Assembly: GCA_934162925.1 (NCBI GenBank)
Contig: CAKPJR010000019.1
Coordinates: 1-13,440 of the forward strand
Origin: an uncultured Clostridia bacterium
Lineage (GTDB): Bacteria > Bacillota > Clostridia > TANB77 > CAG-508
DNA length: 13,440 nucleotides
Direction of reading: 5' to 3'
Positions within the stretch are counted from its first letter, which is position 1; the number at the start of each line of letters is the position of its first letter. This document shows positions 6,885-13,440 of the stretch, in pieces. The position numbers were made by a program, and so were the translations under genes. Below the pieces are notes generated by a model. That model was not told the origin of the DNA. It made no database searches and saw nothing but the letters and a program-made list of their open reading frames with translations.

Positions 6885-7634
6885 TCATTCCTTTAATAAA
6901 TCTTTCATATTATAGATTCCGGCATTTTGATTTATAATAAATTGAGCCGCCTTTAGTGCTCCTTTTGCAAATATTCCTCTTGATGTTACATTATGTGTTA
7001 TTTCTAAACTTTCATTCTCACTAAAAAATATTACAGTATGTTTTCCAACTTCTGTTCCCCCTCTAATAGAATGGATTCCTATCTCCGTATTGCTACGTTT
7101 TATCTTTCTTTCATGTCTATCATATATATACTCAAATTTGTTTTCTAATACTTCATTTATAGAATCTGCTAACATTAAAGCTGTTCCACTTGGACTATCT
7201 ATTTTATTTCTATGGTGTGTTTCTATTATTTCAATATCTGCTTCCTTAAGTTTAATTGCTAATTCTGATATTATTTGACTCATTAGACTAATATTATAAG
7301 ACATATTGCTCGATTTAAAAATAGGAATTGATTTTGAATATTGTTCACATATCTTCTTTTCCTCATCAGGGCTAAACCCTGTTGTTGCTATTACAATTGG
7401 TATTTTGTTTTTCTTTGCATATTTTAAAATATTAAATGTAGCTTTAGGATTTGAAAAATCTATTATTACATCTGGATTTTTTTTTATTTCTTCTATGTTG
7501 CTATATATTGGTATTTTACTATCGCACTTTGTTTTATCATATCCAGCACAAACAATAAATTCATCACTTTTTTCTATTTCTTTTAAAAGTTCTTGCCCCA
7601 TTTTCCCTGTTATTCCACTAATTAAGATTTTCAT
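6885..7634 (-). CDS. dapB: 4-hydroxy-tetrahydrodipicolinate reductase
   Basis: 249 aa, typical for DapB. The N-terminal dinucleotide-binding motif GITGKMGQ (7-14) is followed by DFSNPKAT, ATTGFSPDE and the catalytic block ETHHRNKIDSPSGTA (138-152), with H140/H141 and K144 aligned to the proton donor and substrate lysine of E. coli DapB. RGGTEVGKH and GIFAKGALKAAQF complete the pattern. It reduces the DapA product to tetrahydrodipicolinate with NAD(P)H. Its ATG overlaps the dapA stop (ATGA) and is preceded by GAGGTGG. Confidence 0.97.
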   Translation of the reverse strand: MKILISGITGKMGQELLKEIEKSDEFIVCAGYDKTKCDSKIPIYSNIEEIKKNPDVIIDFSNPKATFNILKYAKKNKIPIVIATTGFSPDEEKKICEQYSKSIPIFKSSNMSYNISLMSQIISELAIKLKEADIEIIETHHRNKIDSPSGTALMLADSINEVLENKFEYIYDRHERKIKRSNTEIGIHSIRGGTEVGKHTVIFFSENESLEITHNVTSRGIFAKGALKAAQFIINQNAGIYNMKDLLKE

Positions 7635-8527
7635 TCTTCCACCTCTATTAATCCATATTTCTTCATTTCCTGAATTAGACCTTCTTTTCCTTTATCACTC
7701 ATCTTTATTAATGGTAATCTTGGAATTCCTACATTATATCCTAAAATATTGTATGCTTCTTTTATTGGTATTGGGTTCACTTCTGAAAATAAACTTGATG
7801 TTAAATCTAAAGTTTTCAGTTGCAAATTTATTGCAGTTTCTATATCTCCTTCCAAAAATGCATATATCATTTTATGCACATCATTTGGTATGATATTTGA
7901 AAGAACTGAAATAACGCCAACTCCTCCAACTGAAAGTACTGGCAATATTTGATCATCATTCCCAGAATATATTGCTAAATTATCTTTGCATAAATTTGCT
8001 ATTTCTGCTATTTGTGATATATTTCCACTTGCTTCCTTTATTGCAACTATATTTTTTAGTTTTGAAAGTTCTAAGCATGTTTTAGGTAATATATTAACAC
8101 CAGTTCTAGAAGGCACATTATATAAAATTACTGGAATGTTTATTGCATTTGCTATAGCTTTATAATGAGCTACTAATCCTTCTTGTGTAGTTTTATTATA
8201 ATATGGCGTAACTAACAAAACAGCATCTGCTCCAACACTTTCAGAATATTTTGACAATTCTATTGCATTTTTAGTACAGTTGCTTCCAGTTCCAGCAATT
8301 ATTGGTATTCTTTTATTTGCTACATCTATAGCAAATTTGATTGTTTCTTTTTTTTCTTGCATAGTCATTGTTGAGGATTCTCCTGTGGTACCACATACAA
8401 TTATTGCATCTGCTCCATTTTTTATTTGATATTCTATCAAATTTCTAAATTCATTAAAATTAATGCCATCATCTATAAATGGAGTTACAATAGCTGTTCC
8501 ACAGCCTTTAAATATTATTTTTTTCAT
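7631..8527 (-). CDS. dapA: 4-hydroxy-tetrahydrodipicolinate synthase
   Basis: 298 aa, standard length. A class I aldolase-type TIM barrel that condenses pyruvate with aspartate semialdehyde. Key residues are visible: GTTGE (46-50), Y136 in LYNVPSRTG with R141, and the Schiff-base lysine K164 in AIKEASGN. It starts at ATG 8527 after a GGAGAG binding site and ends in an ATGA overlap with dapB. Its product also feeds dipicolinate synthesis in spore formers. Confidence 0.97.
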   Translation of the reverse strand: MKKIIFKGCGTAIVTPFIDDGINFNEFRNLIEYQIKNGADAIIVCGTTGESSTMTMQEKKETIKFAIDVANKRIPIIAGTGSNCTKNAIELSKYSESVGADAVLLVTPYYNKTTQEGLVAHYKAIANAINIPVILYNVPSRTGVNILPKTCLELSKLKNIVAIKEASGNISQIAEIANLCKDNLAIYSGNDDQILPVLSVGGVGVISVLSNIIPNDVHKMIYAFLEGDIETAINLQLKTLDLTSSLFSEVNPIPIKEAYNILGYNVGIPRLPLIKMSDKGKEGLIQEMKKYGLIEVEE

Positions 8528-8544
8528 ATCAGTCTCTCCTTATT

Positions 8545-9528
8545 TTATAATATATTCTTTATTAATTCTTCCTGTGTTTTATTCGAGAGTAATGCTGGTG
8601 GTATATCAAAAACAGTAATAGCTCCATATTCTCCTTTTTGATATAATCTATATACAGCTCTAGCATATGCTACTAGTACACTTGCTGTAAATTCTGGATT
8701 AGAATCTAACTTTAAAGAATATTCTATTATCTCCTTTGATTTATCATTTTTTCCTGTTTTTCCACTCCTTATTACAACTCCACCATGTGGCATTGTATTA
8801 TGATATTTTTTTAATTCTTCTTCTGATACAAAATTTACAATTGTATCATAGTCTGCAAAATAGTTTGGCATATTTATTATTTCATTTTTTACCTTTTCCT
8901 GATCTGCATTTTTCTCTAAAACAACAAAACATTCTCTTATGTGTTTTTCTCTAGCTGTTAATTCTATTCTCTCTCCATTTCGTACCCTTTCCATTGCTTT
9001 TTCTACTGGTATTGTATATTGTTTTGCATCTTTAACTCCATCTATTCGTCTTATTGCATCAGAATGTCCTTGACTTACTCCTTTTCCCCAAAACGTATAT
9101 GTATTACCTTTTGGTAAATAGCATTCTGCTAATAATCTATTTAATGAAAAAATCCCTGGATCCCATCCGCATGAAATCAAGGCTATTTTTTTAGCTGATT
9201 TGGCACTTTCATTTACATTTTTAAAATGACCCTGTATTTTTGCATGTGTGTCAAAACTATCTATTACATTAAACATAGATGCAAATTTAGGTGTCTGAAC
9301 TGGTAAATCTGTAGCAGAACCTCCACACAAAATCATAACATCTATATCATCTCTCCATTTTTCTATTTCTTCTATCGAATTTACTTTTACATTTGTTAAT
9401 GTCTTTATACTACTAGGGTTCCTTCTTGTAAATATGGCTCTTAATTCCATATCATTATTATTTAAAACTGCAAGTTCTACCCCTTTTCCTAAGTTTCCAT
9501 ATCCTATTATTCCAACTTTTATACTCAT
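8545..9528 (-). CDS. ddh: meso-diaminopimelate dehydrogenase
   Basis: 327 aa, matching the NADPH-dependent Ddh family. An N-terminal Rossmann motif GYGNLGKG (9-16) is followed by FTRRNP, CGGSATDLPVQ, the substrate-binding ISCGWDPGIFSLNR and WGKGVSQGHSDAIRRIDGV stretches, and MPHGGVVIRSG near the C-terminus. It converts tetrahydrodipicolinate directly to meso-DAP with ammonia, bypassing the acylated branches. No dapD/dapC/dapE or dapL is present in the window, so this is probably the operative route. Its ATG overlaps the lysC stop (ATGA), and GGAGAG precedes it. Confidence 0.97.
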   Translation of the reverse strand: MSIKVGIIGYGNLGKGVELAVLNNNDMELRAIFTRRNPSSIKTLTNVKVNSIEEIEKWRDDIDVMILCGGSATDLPVQTPKFASMFNVIDSFDTHAKIQGHFKNVNESAKSAKKIALISCGWDPGIFSLNRLLAECYLPKGNTYTFWGKGVSQGHSDAIRRIDGVKDAKQYTIPVEKAMERVRNGERIELTAREKHIRECFVVLEKNADQEKVKNEIINMPNYFADYDTIVNFVSEEELKKYHNTMPHGGVVIRSGKTGKNDKSKEIIEYSLKLDSNPEFTASVLVAYARAVYRLYQKGEYGAITVFDIPPALLSNKTQEELIKNIL

Positions 9529-10273
9529 ATTATCTCTCCTTCTTTATCTATTATTGTTCCTACATTTTCAAAATTAAAAGTGGATTTTACTATTATTTTA
9601 ATATTCTCTTCTTTAGCTATTTCCACACATTTATAATGTAAAACTTTTGCTCCATTTTTTGCCATTTCTATCATTTTATTATATGATATTTGTTTATATT
9701 TTGTTGCACATTTATTTTTATTTGGATCATCTGAATAAATTCCATCTACATCTTTAAAAATTTCACATTCCTTTAATCCTAGTGCTTTAGCTAAAGCTAT
9801 TGCAGTAATATCAGAACCACCGTCTTCCAAGTGTCGTTACATTATTATTTCTTGTAAGTCCTTGAAATCCTGCAACTATTACAATTTTTTCTTCTTTTAA
9901 TTCTTTCAATATTCTATCAGTATTTATATCAATAATATTGGCATTTCCATAATTAGAATCAGTAATTATTGGAACTTGCCATCCAAGAAGAGATACTGCT
10001 TCATATCCCAAATTACTCAAACACATTGATAATTTTGCTATTGTAATTTGTTCCCCTGTTGTTAATAAAACATCTTGCTCTCTTAAATTTTCTTTTGTTG
10101 AAATTTCTCCTTTCTCTTTTAATAATTCATCTGTCATATTCCCTTGTGCTGATACTACAACTACAACTCCTTCTCCTTTTTTCTTTGCCCCGAATTATAT
10201 GTTTACAAACATTATATAAACAAGGTCTATCTGCTACAGAACTGCCTCCGTATTTCTGAACTACTAGTTTCAT
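9525..10273 (-). CDS. lysC: Aspartokinase catalytic domain without ACT domains, interrupted by two +1 shifts at CGG
   Basis: Start ATG 10273 with AAGGGG 8 bases upstream. Segment 1 (27 codons) reads MKLVVQKYGGSS...CKHII, then meets CGG. Skipping the C at 10192 gives GAKKKGEGVVVVVSAQGNMTDELL, the expected kinase continuation; the +1 frame has a TAA two codons before this point. Segment 2 (123 codons) ends NVTTLGR, then CGG TGG TTC TGA. Skipping the C at 9822 gives GGSDITAIALAKAL, restoring the invariant GRGGSD motif. Segment 3 ends just after GAKVLHYKCVEIA...IIVKSTFNFENVGTIID. The reconstructed protein is 248 aa; regulated aspartokinases run to 400 aa or more, so both C-terminal ACT domains are absent. 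That suggests an enzyme free of lysine feedback. It opens the DAP operon with an ATGA overlap to ddh, arguing for function despite the shifts. Without recoding, translation would stop after 48 aa. Confidence 0.85.
9820..9822 (-). promoter_or_regulatory. Putative +1 recoding site (CGG) in lysC, second
   Basis: Zero-frame AGA CGG TGG TTC TGA; the family frame is AGA, skip C, GGT GGT TCT GAT. The conserved LGRGGSD motif fixes the shift to this codon, and the zero-frame stop follows only two sense codons later. Confidence 0.6.
10190..10192 (-). promoter_or_regulatory. Putative +1 recoding site (CGG) in lysC, first
   Basis: Zero-frame ATT CGG GGC; the family frame is ATT, skip C, GGG GCA AAG. A TAA in the +1 frame two codons upstream confines the shift to ATT-CGG. 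Confidence 0.6.
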
Positions 10274-10515
10274 TTCTATAACCCCTTAGTGTAAATTAAA
10301 TGATATTTAAGTCTAAATATTCATTTTTAAATATATGTAAATTGCTTTTAGTATAAAATACTATAATACTAGACTAGTAAAATTTTATACATTGCAAATT
10401 TCCACCAATAATAATTATTATTTAAGTAACATTATTATATTCTTCTTATATATTTTAATCAAGTTCTATTTAAAAGTTTCTCTTTTTTATACTTAGAATA
10501 TTGTGCCAATATTCA
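10274..10515. other. AT-rich leader region of the DAP operon
   Basis: 242 bases with no gene of normal size. It contains a promoter (10434-10462), two inverted repeats, ACTAG-A-CTAGT (10368-10378) and TAGTAT-AAA-ATACTA (10349-10363), and a 7-codon leader ORF MYKILLV (10369-10392) with GGTGG upstream. I looked for the conserved L-box lysine riboswitch and T-box elements and saw neither. Control of the operon could run through these repeats, but that is a guess. Confidence 0.45.
10434..10462 (-). promoter_or_regulatory. Sigma-A promoter of the lysC-ddh-dapA-dapB-asd operon
   Basis: Minus strand TTGATT (10457-10462), 17-base spacer, TATAAT (10434-10439). Transcription would begin near 10427, giving a leader of about 154 bases before lysC. 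Confidence 0.65.
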
Positions 10516-10682
10516 TTATGTTATTTTATTATTATATTCTTTCTTGTATGCTTCATATGAATATTTATCATGCATATAATGTATAATATTTAATGCATTA
10601 ACATATACTCTTGTAACCCAATCTAACATTTCTTCAAATTTTTTCATACTTTATTAAAATCGTCCCATTGTTTAAATACCAT
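10516..10682 (-). CDS. Two overlapping tiny ORFs, or one broken small gene
   Basis: A 12-codon ORF (MVFKQWDDFNKV, 10644-10682) starts with a good binding site (AAGGAG, 9 bases before ATG). Its TGA overlaps, as ATGA, the ATG of a 43-codon ORF (10516-10647) beginning MKKFEEMLDWVTRVY and rich in aromatic and charged residues. The two could be translationally coupled, or could be the halves of one 55-aa protein with a frame change. This junction has no CGG, unlike sipL and lysC. A possible promoter (TTGAAT, 16 bases, TATATT) lies just upstream. I recognise no family; the evidence is the binding site and the overlap only. Confidence 0.35.
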
Positions 10683-10785
10683 ATAATCACACTCCTTAAT
10701 ATACATTTTATAATACATTATTCAAAATTTCCTTATGTCAATAAATTAAACAACTTATAATAATTACAAAAATAAAACTTTTGAT

Positions 10786-10814
10786 AAAAGGAACGTCAGT
10801 CTGTCGTCCCTTTT
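10786..10814 (-). terminator. Terminator of the radical SAM / cysteine-rich protein operon
   Basis: Stem 10786-10795 / 10805-10814. On the minus strand AAAAGGGACG pairs with CGTTCCTTTT through one G-U pair (an A-C mismatch on plus), followed by T-rich sequence. It lies 24 bases beyond the stop at 10839. Confidence 0.8.
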
Positions 10815-10838
10815 GTCATTTTTATATAATTATATTTA

Positions 10839-11774
10839 TTAATCTTCTTTTATTGCTTTTCTTAATTCTTCCTTACTAATTTTTGTTCCATAAAAATCTT
10901 TTTTAGAGCAGCCTGCTCTTCCACTTCCTGCACATGCACACGCACAGCTACTTGCACAACTGCTTGCACAGCTACTACTTGCACAAGCACAACTACTATG
11001 TGCACAGCCACCATAATATCCTCTGCAATGATAGCCACCACCATAAAAGCCTCCATGTCCATAGTATCCTCCACCTCCAGTGAATATTGATATTATTGCA
11101 ATTATTACAATCAAGAATATTATAATAGCAATTCCGCTCATTCCACTAGAGTTATTTGAGCTCTGCATATTTTCACTTAGGTAACCAAACGCATTTTTAT
11201 TATATTTTACTTCAATATTAAGTTTTTCTCCTTTGTCCATATTGGTTTTATTCCATACTAGATAGTTTCCATCCTTCGATTTCGAATTACTTGATTTTAC
11301 TTCATCTGCATTCCATTTTACTGTTAAACTATCAACTCTTGCATCTGTAAACCATGCAGGTGTAAATGAATATTTACACTTTTTACCTGATAGTTTGTAC
11401 ATTCGTGTTTGGTGAATCTTGTATTTAAAGGTTATTTCCTCTCCTTCATAATACTTTTTATCGAAAACAACCTTTATATATGCCCCATTATAAGAAGTAA
11501 TATTTCTAATGTTTTTTGTCAATGCAGTTGGTGTATCAAAATATGAATTTGGGGTTCCTATTTGTACCCATTCTAATGGTCCTTCTGTATAAGAGTCTAA
11601 TACCTTCCATGTTATTTCATAAGTAATATCAAGGCTTCCATCATTCATTCTTGGCTCAACAGTTACAATATAATTTTTTATCCTATCTAAATCCATCGCG
11701 TAACATTTTGTTCCATTTGCTATTAATATTAAAAATAATGTTAATAACAAAAATATCAATAGTTTTCTTTTCAT
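10839..11774 (-). CDS. Membrane protein with an extracellular domain and a Cys-rich cytoplasmic tail; candidate radical SAM substrate
   Basis: 311 aa. Signal peptide at residues 1-26 (KRK, then a Leu/Ile run). Residues 27-205 form a beta-rich exported domain (DITYEITWKVLD, EEITFKYKIHQ, YSFTPAWFTDARVDSLTVKW). One membrane helix is at 214-231. Next come a Gly/Tyr-rich stretch (GGGGYYGHGGFYGGGY) and a Cys/Ser/Ala-rich tail with ten cysteines between 250 and 289, ending GSGRAGCSKKDFYG and a charged helix. The exported domain loosely resembles DUF2207-type proteins. With the N-terminus cleaved outside, the tail should be cytoplasmic. The gene starts one base after the radical SAM stop, and its GGAGG site lies within that gene's last codons, so the two are coupled. 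Function unknown; a substrate role is inferred from this pairing. Confidence 0.8.
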   Translation of the reverse strand: MKRKLLIFLLLTLFLILIANGTKCYAMDLDRIKNYIVTVEPRMNDGSLDITYEITWKVLDSYTEGPLEWVQIGTPNSYFDTPTALTKNIRNITSYNGAYIKVVFDKKYYEGEEITFKYKIHQTRMYKLSGKKCKYSFTPAWFTDARVDSLTVKWNADEVKSSNSKSKDGNYLVWNKTNMDKGEKLNIEVKYNKNAFGYLSENMQSSNNSSGMSGIAIIIFLIVIIAIISIFTGGGGYYGHGGFYGGGYHCRGYYGGCAHSSCACASSSCASSCASSCACACAGSGRAGCSKKDFYGTKISKEELRKAIKED

Positions 11775-11775
11775 A

Positions 11776-13143
11776 TTAGCATCCTCCTTCTCTTAAAGGA
11801 CATTTTCCTAATGATTTTGCTGAATATTTTCTTTGTTTTTTACATTTTGGGTTATTCCATATATCTTCCCATTTTGTTGTTAATATGTTTCCTAATCCAG
11901 CATCTTCATTAAGCCAACTTTGGCATGGTACAACTTCTCCATCTGGTGCTATTGCCATATTGCTTAAGCATGCTCCACAACTTGGAATATCTAAACCTAG
12001 TTTCCTTATTTCTTCTTCACTTATCCATCCAGGAGATGTAAAACTTATTTCCATTAAATTTTCGTTTGCATACTTACAAGCTTCTTTTAGAACTTCTAAT
12101 AATTCTTCTCCTTTAAGTTGTGTTTCTTTTGAAGATTCTTTAGTTGCATTACCAGTAATAATTAATCCAGAACAAGATACATACTTTACACCTAAATTAT
12201 TTAAAAACTTTAATGTTTCTACATAATCTTTATTTATTGAACAAAGTGGTGTATTTATGCTTAGTGGTAGTCCTACTTTTATAGCATTTTTTATTCCTTC
12301 TACTGTTTTTTCAAAATTATTAGCTCCAACTAGTTTATTATGTTTATCCTTATCTGATGAATAGAAGGTTATTTGCACACTATCCAAGCTTACTTTACTT
12401 AATTTATTGCATAGTTCTTCTGTTAAAAGTACACCATTTGTATTTAATCTAGTTACAAACCACTTCGAATAGTCTATAAGTTCTACTAAATCTTCTCTTC
12501 TTGTTGGTTCTCCTCCTGTAAATGTAAGTTCAGGAATACATGCTTTTCTACATTTATCAATTGCCTTTTTCCATTCTTCTGTTGTAAGTTCTTTTTTATC
12601 TGCATATACCTGCCCTGCGGCATAGCAATGTAGGCATTTTTGATTACAATTCCATTTTCCATCTTTTGTCATACTACTTATCATTAAGTCCATTCTATGA
12701 GGAGCTTTCATTTTACTAGCATATTTTCCTATAGATATTTGCCCTACATTTTCTTTTGGCTTTTTTCCTTCTGAAATATCTATAAAAACTGATAATATTC
12801 TATTTAAGTCATTTCTCATCACTTCTGCACTAGGTCTTCTATATACTTTCTTAGTTTCTGCTACTGCAGCATCTAACACACTATTTAAATCTTTTTCATT
12901 AACTTCTTTTCCACTAAATTTATTCACTTCTTTAATGAAATTAGCTAGCAATATTGTCCAAGATAGATTTACAGGTAAAATATCTTTTCCATTTAAAATT
13001 ACTACACTTGGATCTGCTTTTAGTGGTTCATACTTTGCTGGTACTAAATGTATTCTTATAACTCCTGGTTCATAAGGATTTAGTGTTGTATGTAATACTT
13101 CCATTAAATTTTTCTTATAAAATATTCTCTCTTTAAAATTCAC
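11776..13143 (-). CDS. Radical SAM protein with C-terminal SPASM-type cluster-binding domain
   Basis: 455 aa. Residues about 45-120 form a helical N-terminal region that could be a PqqD-like peptide-recognition domain (inference). The radical SAM core has C166-x3-C170-x2-C173 (CNQKCLHCYA), which binds the SAM-cleaving 4Fe-4S cluster, GGEP at 210-213, and TRLNTNGVLLT. The C-terminal region carries C389, C392, C407, C434, C448 and C455, a SPASM-like layout (CGACLSNMAIAPDGEVVPCQSW) for auxiliary clusters. Such proteins typically modify peptides or proteins, for example by thioether formation. The start is GTG at 13143 with GGAGG five bases upstream; the next ATG (codon 14) lacks a binding site. 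It is followed directly by the Cys-rich membrane protein. Confidence 0.92.
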   Translation of the reverse strand: MNFKERIFYKKNLMEVLHTTLNPYEPGVIRIHLVPAKYEPLKADPSVVILNGKDILPVNLSWTILLANFIKEVNKFSGKEVNEKDLNSVLDAAVAETKKVYRRPSAEVMRNDLNRILSVFIDISEGKKPKENVGQISIGKYASKMKAPHRMDLMISSMTKDGKWNCNQKCLHCYAAGQVYADKKELTTEEWKKAIDKCRKACIPELTFTGGEPTRREDLVELIDYSKWFVTRLNTNGVLLTEELCNKLSKVSLDSVQITFYSSDKDKHNKLVGANNFEKTVEGIKNAIKVGLPLSINTPLCSINKDYVETLKFLNNLGVKYVSCSGLIITGNATKESSKETQLKGEELLEVLKEACKYANENLMEISFTSPGWISEEEIRKLGLDIPSCGACLSNMAIAPDGEVVPCQSWLNEDAGLGNILTTKWEDIWNNPKCKKQRKYSAKSLGKCPLREGGC

Positions 13144-13362
13144 TTTTTCCTCCTTTGTTCTCTTGCTAATTTAAGTTTCCGAATGAAATGTGGAAACGTC
13201 AAAAGCAACATCAATTATACATTTTTATATACTAGCAAATGAGAATTTTTCTAATATATGAAAACATTTTATCATAACTAATAAAAATATCAAATACTTT
13301 AATGAAAACAAAAAAATATTATGAAGTATTTATTATAAAATACATTCATAATATTTTTTGTT
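13144..13362. other. Upstream region of the radical SAM operon
   Basis: 219 bases without a gene. It holds a 6-bp hairpin GTTTCC/GGAAAC (13175-13180/13192-13197) in the presumed leader, a TATAAT-like element on the minus strand near 13215 without a good -35, and the long terminator hairpin of the next gene. Confidence 0.4.
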
Positions 13363-13364
13363 TT
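13305..13364 (-). terminator. Long AT-rich terminator hairpin of the right-hand gene
   Basis: Left arm 13305-13325 pairs with right arm 13345-13364 over about 20 bp with one A bulge. The stem continues inward as GTATTT/AAATAC (13326-13331/13338-13343). The minus strand then reads a T-rich run. The hairpin begins inside the upstream stop codon (13363-13365). Confidence 0.75.
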
Positions 13365-13440
13365 ATTTACATATAATTATATCTTCTCTTTTAGGTCCGT
13401 TTCCTATTATTTTTATTGGGCGTTCTATTTTCTTTTCTAT
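13363..13440 (-). CDS. C-terminal end of an unidentified protein (runs off the right edge)
   Basis: 25 codons and a TAA at 13363-13365 are visible. They encode IEKKIERPIKIIGNGPKRED and a short IIICK end. Continuous frame up to the edge, plausible composition and an immediately following terminator support a real gene. Too little is present to name a family. Confidence 0.6.
   Translation of the reverse strand: MEKKIERPIKIIGNGPKREDIIICK

Noticed and set aside
10274..10430. Lysine (L-box) riboswitch upstream of lysC
   Set aside because: The leader is almost entirely A/T and lacks the conserved purine-rich core of the L-box.
10644..10682. TGA read-through joining the two tiny ORFs
   Set aside because: Continuing in the same frame past TGA soon meets another stop, and TGA is a normal stop in dapA, dapB and lysC; an ATGA overlap is simpler.
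10915..11030. Repeated TGCACA-like units suggestive of a short tandem repeat or CRISPR
   Set aside because: Irregular units encode the Cys/Ala/Ser tail in frame; there are no constant repeats with unique spacers.
10862..11074. Overlapping minus-strand ORF of 70 codons inside the Cys-rich protein gene
   Set aside because: It is the alternate frame of the low-complexity Gly/Cys region; its Val/Ala/Met-rich composition is a by-product of the repeat.

Overview
The window is strongly AT-rich, and every sizeable gene but one lies on the minus strand. The proteins (YabG, Veg, SipL, YunB, SpoIIID, diaminopimelate dehydrogenase, rubrerythrin) point to an anaerobic, endospore-forming member of the Clostridia, possibly a gut species. 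That placement is inferred from gene content, not from a marker-gene search.

Layout from left to right: the N-terminal part of a nitroreductase (1-453); a rubrerythrin with its own sigma-A promoter and terminator (509-1174); a gene-free stretch that folds as an elaborate pseudoknotted RNA (about 1221-1405); a sporulation block read right to left as yabG, veg, sipL, yunB (5052 down to 1449); one small plus-strand zinc-ribbon gene (5283-5441); spoIIID (5494-5760); a tightly packed aspartate-to-diaminopimelate operon read as lysC, ddh, dapA, dapB, asd (10273 down to 5827) with ATGA overlaps; an AT-rich spacer with two tiny ORFs; a radical SAM/SPASM gene followed one base later by a membrane protein with a cysteine-rich tail (13143 down to 10839); and the last codons of an unidentified gene (13363-13440).

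The DAP operon supplies diaminopimelate for cell wall and lysine, and dihydrodipicolinate is also the precursor of spore dipicolinate. It therefore fits beside spoIIID and the spore-coat genes. The radical SAM protein and its neighbour look like a modifying enzyme and its substrate.

The most striking observation is about decoding. Two otherwise well-conserved genes are split by single-base shifts: sipL once and lysC twice. All three shifts fall exactly on a zero-frame CGG codon. Skipping the C and reading the following GGN as glycine restores the family sequence each time. In the roughly 3,850 codons I read there is no other zero-frame CGG, although CGG occurs at least 16 times in the other two frames of these genes, and CGA and CGT are used as ordinary arginine codons. 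This suggests that CGG is not decoded as a normal arginine codon here and triggers +1 frameshifting (or four-base CGGN decoding). The main alternative is three independent sequence errors.
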